DNA of 10,590 nt from Nitrospinota bacterium (GTDB lineage: Bacteria > Nitrospinota > Nitrospinia > UBA9942). The first letter of the stretch is position 1. The number at the start of each line of letters is the position of its first letter. The position numbers and the translations under genes are program-made. The stretch lies in the NCBI GenBank assembly GCA_016234205.1, contig JACRGN010000200.1:1-10590 (forward strand), given 5' to 3'. This document shows positions 5,782 to 10,590 of this stretch, one piece after another. The notes beneath the pieces were generated by a model that did no database searches, had not been told where the DNA came from, and saw only the letters and a program-made list of their open reading frames with translations.

Positions 5782-6257
5782 TGCAAATAAACAGACGGCT
5801 CTTTTATGGAATAATAACTTTAATAATAATTATCATTGCCGCAATTATTGTTAAATTCCTTTTAGTATCAGAAAAGAGCAGAATTCTAAAGGTCATCAAT
5901 GAAGGCAGGGCTGCTATAGAGGCAGAGGATGTTGAAAAAAGCATGTCCTATGTCTCGCTGCAATATTCAGACGACTATGGCTTAAAATATTTGATTGTAA
6001 AGAGAATATTAACAGATGTCTTTAAGGAGTTTGAAGGCTTTAAGATAGCGCTTGATAATATTGAAATAGAGGTAGATAAAAAAGAAGGTGCAGCAGTTGC
6101 CTCATTTGACCTGAGGGTTATTGTAACACTGCACAACCAGCCTGGTTATTTGGTTGGAAATACTAATAGTCCTGCAAAGGTAAGGATGTATTTTATAAAA
6201 GAGCGGTTAAAATGGCAGGTGGTCAAGGTTTCGGGTATTAGAATGCCAAATTTGTAA
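5781..6257 (+). CDS. Single-pass membrane protein with an NTF2-like-looking domain, function unknown
   Basis: The 158-residue product starts with a short basic segment (MQINRRLF) and one strongly hydrophobic helix (about residues 9-28, rich in Ile). About 130 residues should then lie outside the cytoplasm. That part has an N-terminal helical region (KVINEGRAAIEAEDVEKSMSYV) followed by alternating beta strands ending in YFIKERLKWQVVKVSG. The order (helix with a catalytic-domain-like AxxxxDxxxxxxYxS pattern, then strands closing with W-V-V) resembles NTF2/SnoaL-like domains. This is fold-level impression only, and no active-site residues are recognisable. The gene has its own extended -10 promoter and a hairpin terminator after it, so it appears monocistronic. 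The ATG lacks a Shine-Dalgarno sequence, but the membrane anchor begins at once and no better start is seen. Confidence 0.8.
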   Translation: MQINRRLFYGIITLIIIIIAAIIVKFLLVSEKSRILKVINEGRAAIEAEDVEKSMSYVSLQYSDDYGLKYLIVKRILTDVFKEFEGFKIALDNIEIEVDKKEGAAVASFDLRVIVTLHNQPGYLVGNTNSPAKVRMYFIKERLKWQVVKVSGIRMPNL

Positions 6258-6273
6258 GAGGACAACAAAATGT

Positions 6274-6298
6274 AGGGGCGGCTCTTGCAGCCGCCCTT
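6274..6298. terminator. GC-rich hairpin between convergent genes, likely bidirectional terminator
   Basis: GGGCGGCT (6276-6283) pairs with AGCCGCCC (6289-6296) around the loop CTTGC, and an outer G-U and A-T pair extend the stem. It lies 16 bases after the rightward membrane protein gene and about 30 bases after the leftward beta-barrel gene. Following U-tracts are weak on both strands (TTATTACC on plus; TACATTTTG on minus). The TGTAGGGGCGGC...GCCGCCC pattern also looks like a widespread intergenic palindromic repeat seen in several phyla. Confidence 0.6.
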
Positions 6299-6328
6299 AT
6301 TACCAAATGGCAACATAAGGTTATACAT

Positions 6329-6958
6329 TTAGAATCTGATTTTTAAATTAACCCCTGTTGCCCAGTCAGTGCCGAGTTTTAGTTCAGCGCCTGCTGATAG
6401 GCTTTCAGTAAAGGCAAAGCTTGCGCCAAGTATTCCAAATATATCTGCCTTGCCCTCTGGAGCATATGAGCCGTTTGTATAGGTTATCTCTGGCCCGCCA
6501 TAAGGAGTAATCTTAAATTTATTTACATCAAAGGTTTTGCTCACCAATGCTGCAAAGTCAAATTCATGAAGCGACTGTGAATCTATCAGATGGACAGTAT
6601 AGCCGCCTGCTATGGCGATGTCAATTGGTATGCTCTTGGTCTCTTTAATAATCTGATATTTTAATTCAAAGCCGGCAAGAACACCAATATCATCGCCACC
6701 CCTGTCCTTATCAACTGAAATAACTCCTGCCTTTCCCTCAATCTCTAATAAATAACCGAGTCCGTATCTGAGGTAAGGGTATAAATATGCGTACTTATAA
6801 TCATAATCTCCATCATCGCCATATCCTGCGGAGATGCCTGATTCCATCTGTCCTTGATTAAGGCTCTGGGCTGTTGTGAACCTGTTGTACATTGCAAATG
6901 CCGGATGAGATGAAACAGCAAAAATTAAGAAGCACAATAAGAATATTAACCTTTTCAT
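6329..6958 (-). CDS. Outer-membrane beta-barrel protein
   Basis: The 209-residue protein begins with a clear signal peptide (MKRLIFLLCF..., cleavage after PAFA near residue 22). The mature part is a series of amphipathic strands rich in Gly, Tyr and alternating polar/hydrophobic residues (SGISAGYGDD, YKYAYLYPYLRYGLGYLLEIEGKAGV, IDIAIAGGYTVHL, FKITPYGGPEITYTNG, ESLSAGAELKLGTDWATGVNLKIRF). It ends in Phe, the usual C-terminal residue for recognition by the outer-membrane assembly machinery. The length suits a small barrel of about 8-10 strands. Such proteins are general OmpA/OmpW-like barrels; a specific function is not evident. The start at 6958 is chosen because AGGAGG lies 6 bases upstream and the signal peptide begins there. 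A 17-codon extension is rejected. Confidence 0.88.
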   Translation of the reverse strand: MKRLIFLLCFLIFAVSSHPAFAMYNRFTTAQSLNQGQMESGISAGYGDDGDYDYKYAYLYPYLRYGLGYLLEIEGKAGVISVDKDRGGDDIGVLAGFELKYQIIKETKSIPIDIAIAGGYTVHLIDSQSLHEFDFAALVSKTFDVNKFKITPYGGPEITYTNGSYAPEGKADIFGILGASFAFTESLSAGAELKLGTDWATGVNLKIRF

Positions 6959-6964
6959 TAACGA

Positions 6965-6970
6965 CCTCCT
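6965..6970 (-). promoter_or_regulatory. Ribosome binding site AGGAGG for the beta-barrel gene
   Basis: A perfect AGGAGG lies 6 bases before ATG 6958 and fixes the start at the signal peptide rather than at 7009. Confidence 0.8.
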
Positions 6971-6997
6971 TTTAAAATGAATTTTTATTTCACCATG

Positions 6998-7028
6998 AAT
7001 ATAAATCATCTTTTGAATAATATGTCAA
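6998..7028 (-). promoter_or_regulatory. Candidate promoter for the beta-barrel gene
   Basis: A perfect -35 TTGACA (7028-7023, minus strand) is followed by an AT-rich -10 region. TTTATA sits at 17 bases (7005-7000), and the better hexamer TATATT sits at 19 bases (7003-6998). The -35 is strong but the spacing or -10 is imperfect, which is common at activator-dependent promoters. Confidence 0.5.
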
Positions 7029-7033
7029 GTAAA

Positions 7034-7049
7034 TTTGTGTATACACAAA
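7034..7049. promoter_or_regulatory. 16-base perfect palindrome, candidate operator
   Basis: TTTGTGTATACACAAA is fully self-complementary. It ends 5 bases upstream of the -35 of the beta-barrel promoter, about positions -40 to -57 relative to its start. It also shares 3 bases with the U-tract of the terminator at 7047-7077. The TGTATACA core resembles sites bound by GntR- or TetR-type regulators, but no such regulator is in the window. Confidence 0.45.
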
Positions 7050-7077
7050 AAAACAGGAGCGCTTGATACGCTCCTGT
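7047..7077 (-). terminator. Strong intrinsic terminator after the 68-codon gene
   Basis: On the minus strand ACAGGAGCG (7077-7069) and CGCTCCTGT (7061-7053) form a perfect 9-base stem with a 7-base loop, followed directly by a run of T (7053-7047). It lies about 40 bases after the stop of the small gene at 7118. It would insulate the beta-barrel gene from the signalling locus. Confidence 0.9.
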
Positions 7078-7117
7078 ATAGTTAGGGAGGATGGAACTAC
7101 ACTCATATAAATAAAAA

Positions 7118-7324
7118 CTAAATTCCTGCTACCTTTTTAAGGCTTGATTCACACTTCTTCTGAGAAGTAAAATAATCTTCTTTAAGGGAATTAAACTTTA
7201 GAACCTCAGCAATAGTCACTATCTTAGCATTCTTTTTTTTCGTTTTTTCTGAGTCAATTTCTTCTGATTCCATGCTCTCTTTTAACATAGTAACACATGA
7301 TACGGGTAATATTATTTGTATCAT
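7118..7324 (-). CDS. Small protein of unknown function, candidate sigma-54 target
   Basis: From ATG 7324 the frame gives 68 residues. AGGGA lies 7 bases upstream (7336-7332), and the start falls about 25 bases after the start point predicted from the -24/-12 promoter. A longer frame from a GTG at 7405 would cross that promoter and is rejected. The N-terminus is mildly hydrophobic (MIQIILPVSCVTML), followed by a charged segment (ESMESEEIDSEKTKKKNAK) and a Lys/Ser-rich C-terminus with Cys59. It has no recognisable domain, no clear signal peptide and no membrane helix. A strong terminator follows. The gene lies 205 bases downstream of the GlrR-like regulator on the same strand. The transcript (about 300 bases) could alternatively act as a small RNA, as glmY does in enterobacteria. 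Coding status is moderately supported by the ribosome site and composition. Confidence 0.55.
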   Translation of the reverse strand: MIQIILPVSCVTMLKESMESEEIDSEKTKKKNAKIVTIAEVLKFNSLKEDYFTSQKKCESSLKKVAGI

Positions 7325-7359
7325 TAGTTTGTCCCTTTCTTTCCCTATTACTAAATATA

Positions 7360-7376
7360 TGCATTTATTATGCCAA
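7360..7376 (-). promoter_or_regulatory. Candidate sigma-54 (-24/-12) promoter
   Basis: The minus strand reads TTGGCATAATAAATGCA. GG (7374-7373) and GC (7362-7361) are separated by exactly 10 bases, as required for RpoN. TGGCA at -24 and TGC at -12 match the consensus TGGCACG-N4-TTGC, with C to T, G to A and T to A differences. The predicted start is near 7349. It drives the 68-codon gene and lies beside a sigma-54-dependent activator gene, which raises its credibility. Confidence 0.6.
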
Positions 7377-7529
7377 ACACCTGAATGTTGCGGCAAAATC
7401 AGCACAACTTATTGAATTACAAAAATATTTTAATAAAAGAGAATAGATGGGCTAAAAACTTAAAGGCTTGTCTAATGCAGAATATGTATGAAATTACCTA
7501 CAGGCCCTTTCAAAATTGTGCGGATTCTG
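7377..7529 (-). promoter_or_regulatory. AT-rich spacer upstream of the -24/-12 promoter
   Basis: No gene is seen here. It is where activator sites (about 80-150 bases upstream of the start, 7429-7499) and an IHF bend would be expected for a sigma-54 promoter. One IHF-like match, ATTCAATAAGTTG on the minus strand (7417-7405), has one mismatch to WATCAANNNNTTR and lies between. An AAAATATTTT palindrome is at 7422-7431. The enterobacterial GlrR box TGTC-N10-GACA is not present. No terminator follows the regulator gene, so read-through into the small gene is possible. Confidence 0.3.
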
Positions 7530-8900
7530 TTACAGCTCCTTAAATTCTCTCGGATTGATCCTGAATTTTCTGATTAGATTATAAAAATCAGTGCGGTGCT
7601 TTCCAGCCATCTTTGCTGCATTAGTAACATTTCCCTTATTTATTTTTAAGGTAAGGACAACATACTCCCTTTCAAAATCCTCTTTTGCCTTTCTGTAAGG
7701 CTTAAACTGCTCATTGCCTCCTGCAGATGGAAGGAGAATGTCATCTTCAACAATCTTAGACTTTGCTGCCATTACAACAGCCTGCTCAATCCTGTTTTCC
7801 AATTCCCTTACATTTCCAGGCCAGTTGTAGGACATCAGCTTTTGTATTGCGCTTGGCGTAAGTCCCTTTATATCCTTGTTCATCTCTTTACAGTATTTTT
7901 TCAGAAAGTAATCTGCAAGAAACGGTATGTCTTCCCTTCTATCCCTTAATGGCGGAAGATGAATTGGTATAACATGAATCCTGTAAAAGAGGTCCTCCCT
8001 GAATGTCCCTTCTGTAACGCATCTTTGCAAATCCCTGTTAGTTGCCACAATAACCCTTACATCTACCTTTATAGGTTTCCCTCCGCCGATTTGCGTGAAT
8101 TCCCTTTCTTCCAAAACACGAAGAAGCTTTACCTGCAGGGATAAAGGCGCCTCTCCTATTTCATCTAAAAATATAGTCCCCTTGTCTGCCTTTGCAAAGA
8201 GCCCCTCCTTTGTCTCTACAGCGCCTGTATATGCGCCCCTCATATGTCCAAAGAGCTCATTTTCAAGGAGCGTCTCTGGCAAAGCGCCGCAGCTTATTGC
8301 TACAAAGGGATTGCCTGCCCTAAGGCTGTTAAAATGGATTGCCCTTGCAACAAGCTCCTTTCCTGTCCCGCTTTCTCCATATATGGCGACTGTTGAATTG
8401 GTCTTTGCAATCTTTGCGATCTGTTCAAAGACCCTCTGCATCTTTTCGCTTCTGCCTATTATGTTGTCAAAGCTGTATTTTTCCTTTAAGAATCCCCTTA
8501 AGTTTTTAATCTCATTTGTCAGCCGCTGTTTTTCTAATGCATTTTTGATATGCAGCAGGAGGTCTTCATCATCAAAGGGTTTTGTAATATAGCTGTATGC
8601 GCCCTTCTGCATTGCCTCAACTGCATTTTCAATAGAGCCGTGTGCAGTGAGTATTATTATCGGCAATTCAGGGTCAATATTCATTATCTCCTGCATCAGC
8701 TCCATGCCGTTCATTACACTCATCCTGAGGTCTGAGATTACTAAACTGAATTGCTCTTTCTTTATCTTCTCTACTGCATCTGCGCCGTTTTCAGAGACAG
8801 CAATAGAATATCCCTTTGACTCAAGGCGCATCTTCAAAACCTCAAGGATGTTTTTATCATCATCAACCAATAATATTCTTTCTTTTTCTGCACTGCCCAT
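7530..8900 (-). CDS. glrR: GlrR/QseF-like sigma-54-dependent response regulator
   Basis: The 456-residue protein has the three-part NtrC architecture. The receiver domain (about 1-125) has acidic Asp13-15, phospho-acceptor Asp57 (VISDLRM), Thr85 and Lys107. The AAA+ domain (about 145-375) has Walker A GESGTGKE (175-182), the sigma-54 contact loop GAYTGA (222-227), Walker B GTIFLDE (241-247) and WPGNVREL (360-367). The C-terminal helix-turn-helix ends GNVTNAAKMAGKHRTDFYNLIRKF. That last segment closely resembles GlrR (QseF) rather than NtrC or ZraR. GlrR is phosphorylated by GlrK and activates sigma-54 promoters, glmY in E. coli. The contact loop has Tyr where most members have Phe (GAFTGA), a natural variant expected to keep function. 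The ATG overlaps the lipoprotein stop by one base (TAATG). AAGGAG lies 11 bases upstream. Assignment to GlrR rests on the tail and on gene order. Confidence 0.93.
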   Translation of the reverse strand: MGSAEKERILLVDDDKNILEVLKMRLESKGYSIAVSENGADAVEKIKKEQFSLVISDLRMSVMNGMELMQEIMNIDPELPIIILTAHGSIENAVEAMQKGAYSYITKPFDDEDLLLHIKNALEKQRLTNEIKNLRGFLKEKYSFDNIIGRSEKMQRVFEQIAKIAKTNSTVAIYGESGTGKELVARAIHFNSLRAGNPFVAISCGALPETLLENELFGHMRGAYTGAVETKEGLFAKADKGTIFLDEIGEAPLSLQVKLLRVLEEREFTQIGGGKPIKVDVRVIVATNRDLQRCVTEGTFREDLFYRIHVIPIHLPPLRDRREDIPFLADYFLKKYCKEMNKDIKGLTPSAIQKLMSYNWPGNVRELENRIEQAVVMAAKSKIVEDDILLPSAGGNEQFKPYRKAKEDFEREYVVLTLKINKGNVTNAAKMAGKHRTDFYNLIRKFRINPREFKEL

Positions 8901-9388
8901 TATTTTTTTAGCTCCTTTTCCCTTTTTTCAAGCTGTATCTGCATATCTTTAAATTTCTCAATCTCGCCTTTTAATTTTTCCATCTCTCCTTTTAGCCGCT
9001 CTAATTCTGTTTTTTGCTCTATTCCCTCTTTTGAATAAAATATAAGCGGCCTTGCATATAATACATACCTGCTGTTTGGATATCTCTTTATCATATTCTC
9101 CAACACACTAATGCCCTTGCTGACATCCCTTTTTGGGTTTTCTAAAAGAAGATGTAATAACCCAACATTAAAGGCAATCCTATCAGAAAATGGCGATTGT
9201 GGATGCCGTTTGTCCAATCTTTCAAATTCTGACAGGGCAGCTTCATATTTATTCTGCAAAATCAGGGCATCAGCATATTCCAAATCTACCTTTAACTCTC
9301 GCTCCTTTAAAAGCGTAGCAACATTGCTACAAGCTGACAAGAACAAGAATAACGCAAGAATCAACATCCTCAAGGTATAAGATTTCAT
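8900..9388 (-). CDS. QseG-like lipoprotein with TPR-like and coiled-coil regions
   Basis: From ATG 9388 the product has 162 residues. It opens with a lipoprotein signal (hydrophobic residues 7-18, lipobox LSAC with Cys20). Residues about 35-115 have a tetratricopeptide-like helical pattern (YADALILQNKYEAALSEFERLDKRHPQS, then IAFNVGLLHLL and GISVLENMIKRYPNSRYV). Residues about 125-162 are a Lys/Glu heptad-like coiled coil. The position between a GlrK-like kinase and a GlrR-like regulator is that of QseG (YfhG), an outer-membrane lipoprotein that binds the kinase in enterobacteria. Sequence similarity to QseG itself is not obvious, so the name rests on context. The ATG at 9388 follows the kinase stop by 2 bases. 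A 23-codon extension from 9457 would lack the signal at the N-terminus and is rejected. Confidence 0.88.
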   Translation of the reverse strand: MKSYTLRMLILALFLFLSACSNVATLLKERELKVDLEYADALILQNKYEAALSEFERLDKRHPQSPFSDRIAFNVGLLHLLLENPKRDVSKGISVLENMIKRYPNSRYVLYARPLIFYSKEGIEQKTELERLKGEMEKLKGEIEKFKDMQIQLEKREKELKK

Positions 9389-9390
9389 AA

Positions 9391-10590
9391 CTATCCAATT
9401 CTTTTGGGTAAAATGAATATAAAGGAGCTGCCTTTGCCCAATCTGCTCACTGCCCATATCTTGCCGTGATGCGTTTCTATTATATGCTTTGCAATAGACA
9501 GGCCAAGACCGGTTCCCCTTAGTTTATGGTTAATCCCTGTGTCAACCTGCTGGAACTTGTCAAATATCTTCAGCAGATTCTCCTTTGCTATTCCAATGCC
9601 TGTATCCTTTACCTCTACATAGATATTTGAATCCTCTGTATGCGCCTTTATAATAATCCTGCCGCCTTCAGGTGTAAACTTCACTGCATTGCTCAAAAGG
9701 TTTATCATTACCTGCTGGATCTTTTCGCTGTCCATAATTATTACTGGGAAGCTTTCTTTAATCTCTGATTTAAGCTCAATCTTCTTTCCTTCTGACAGCA
9801 GTCTTATTTCATTAACAGCATTCTCAATTACAATATTAATATCCGAAGGCACAAAATTATATTTAATCATCCCTGCCTCCATCTTGGAAAGGTCAAGGAG
9901 ATTATTTATCATCTTTATCAGCTTATCACCCTCCTCCTTAATAATCTTAAGGAGTCTTTGCTGCTTTTCAGTTGTCTTTCCTGCTATGCCGTCAAGCAGA
10001 AGATTGTTTGCTTCTTTTAGGGATGTTAAAGGCGTCCTGAATTCGTGCGATATGTTTGCAATAAAATCGGACTTTAACCTTTCAAGCTCATTTAATTTAT
10101 AGCACATGGTATTAAATGCTGCTGCTAATTCGCCTATCTCATCTTTGGAGTCTATGTCTATCCTCCTGTTAAAATCCCCTTTTGCAATATTAGTGGTCTC
10201 CTGTTTTAATCTTTCAATTGGCTTGCTGATGCTGATTGTAACAAAAAAGGCAAAGGTTATTCCAAAGATAAAGGCAATCATGCTTATTATTAAAGAAAGC
10301 CTCGCTGCATTTCCGCCGGTCTCTTTAAAATTTTCCGTTTTTTTGTTTATTACACCTTCTCTGTAGAGATTGATGCCCTCTAAGGTCTTAATCATATCAT
10401 CTACCTGCCTGCTGTTTTTAAGCTTCTGGGCGTCTATATCAGCGGCTTCTTTAACATTGGTATAGTCAAAATAGAGCCTTTTAAAAAATTCTATCTCGTC
10501 CCTCTCCTTCTGGGTATCTGCCAATCTTTCAAGACTGGAGAGGTCTTTTATCATCTCCCTCTTTTTTTCCTGAAAGGCATTAAGAAATAC
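9391..10590 (-). CDS. glrK: GlrK/QseE-like sensor histidine kinase, 5' end beyond the window
   Basis: The frame stays open to the right edge, so 399 C-terminal residues are visible (numbered from the first full codon). Residues 1 to about 97 are a helical, charged sensor segment that should be periplasmic. A membrane helix follows (about 98-121), then HAMP (about 121-172, with FNRRIDIDSKDEIGELAAAFN). Next is the H-box SHEFRTPLTSLKEANNLLLDGIAG with phospho-acceptor His182, and a HATPase domain with N-box MINLLSNAVKFT (295-306), G1 DTGIGI (329-334), FDKFQQ and G2 GTGLGLSIAK (359-368). The H-box run TPLTSLKEANNLLLDG is very like GlrK/QseE. It is the first visible gene of the kinase/lipoprotein/regulator operon, 2 bases before the lipoprotein. 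The first membrane helix and true start lie outside the window. All catalytic motifs look intact. Confidence 0.93.
   Translation of the reverse strand, partial: VFLNAFQEKKREMIKDLSSLERLADTQKERDEIEFFKRLYFDYTNVKEAADIDAQKLKNSRQVDDMIKTLEGINLYREGVINKKTENFKETGGNAARLSLIISMIAFIFGITFAFFVTISISKPIERLKQETTNIAKGDFNRRIDIDSKDEIGELAAAFNTMCYKLNELERLKSDFIANISHEFRTPLTSLKEANNLLLDGIAGKTTEKQQRLLKIIKEEGDKLIKMINNLLDLSKMEAGMIKYNFVPSDINIVIENAVNEIRLLSEGKKIELKSEIKESFPVIIMDSEKIQQVMINLLSNAVKFTPEGGRIIIKAHTEDSNIYVEVKDTGIGIAKENLLKIFDKFQQVDTGINHKLRGTGLGLSIAKHIIETHHGKIWAVSRLGKGSSFIFILPKRIG

Noticed and set aside
6959..7009. 17-codon N-terminal extension of the beta-barrel gene
   Set aside because: It would hide the signal peptide and cover the AGGAGG site.
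7091..7114. Seven-codon frame after GGGAGG on the plus strand
   Set aside because: The ribosome site abuts the ATG with no spacing and there is no rightward promoter; it lies between a leftward gene and its terminator.
7325..7405. 27-codon extension of the small gene from a GTG
   Set aside because: It overlaps the candidate sigma-54 promoter and lacks a ribosome site.
7406..7529. Enterobacterial-type GlrR box TGTC-N10-GACA
   Set aside because: TGTC/GACA half-sites occur singly (near 7469) but no pair at the right spacing was found.
7501..7529. Terminator after the response regulator gene
   Set aside because: Only a three-base CCT/AGG pairing and a GGGCCC-like patch are visible; no stable stem with a U-tract.
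8095..8592. 165-codon open frame opposite the AAA+ domain
   Set aside because: Shadow of the sigma-54 activator gene, with no independent evidence.
9389..9457. 23-codon extension of the lipoprotein gene into the kinase gene
   Set aside because: It would bury the lipoprotein signal peptide; ATG 9388 begins it directly.
9689..10102. 137-codon open frame opposite the histidine kinase
   Set aside because: Shadow of the kinase core; no ribosome site or domain.
1..10590. Insertion sequences, CRISPR arrays, tRNA or rRNA genes
   Set aside because: No transposase motifs, regularly spaced repeats, cloverleaf or conserved rRNA segments were recognised on either strand.

Overview
The window looks like chromosomal DNA from an AT-rich Gram-negative bacterium. 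Three predicted envelope products point that way: an outer-membrane-type beta-barrel protein ending in Phe, an AsmA-family protein and two lipoproteins. Lysine, isoleucine (many ATA codons) and AGA/AGG arginine codons are abundant. A GlrK / QseG-like lipoprotein / GlrR set in this composition would suit an uncultivated Nitrospirota or Desulfobacterota-type lineage. That placement is inference, since no phylogenetic marker gene is present. No mobile element, CRISPR array, rRNA or tRNA was seen.

Layout. Positions 2-565 (+) hold the 3' end of a Lys/Pro/Glu-rich protein that meets a patatin-like lipoprotein gene tail to tail. A leftward group follows on the minus strand, in transcription order: dienelactone hydrolase family protein (3489-2713), nicotinamidase-like hydrolase (2698-2174) and a polytopic membrane protein resembling DUF2301 (2165-1560). 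After 83 bases with its own candidate promoter comes the patatin-like lipoprotein (1476-562). Divergent from this group is an AsmA-family gene (3575-5167, +), which converges with a degenerate hemerythrin-like gene (5575-5159, -). Next are a single-pass membrane protein of unknown function (5781-6257, +), a GC-rich hairpin that probably terminates in both directions, and an outer-membrane beta-barrel gene (6958-6329, -).

The right third is a leftward signalling locus: a GlrK-like histidine kinase (cut by the window edge), a QseG-like lipoprotein and a GlrR-like sigma-54-dependent response regulator, with gaps of 2 bases and a TAATG overlap. Just downstream of the regulator is a candidate -24/-12 (sigma-54) promoter at 7360-7376. 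It has GG and GC separated by exactly 10 bases. It precedes a 68-codon gene of unknown function that ends in a textbook intrinsic terminator (7047-7077). The most interesting reading is a self-contained envelope-stress module: kinase and lipoprotein sense, the regulator activates sigma-54 RNA polymerase, and the output is a dedicated small gene or short RNA encoded next door. This would parallel GlrR control of glmY in enterobacteria.

A second notable signal is a conserved two-part element, TATCATA then five variable bases then TRTAATTCTTCAA. It lies at matching positions upstream of both the dienelactone hydrolase and hemerythrin-like genes and suggests a shared promoter or operator.
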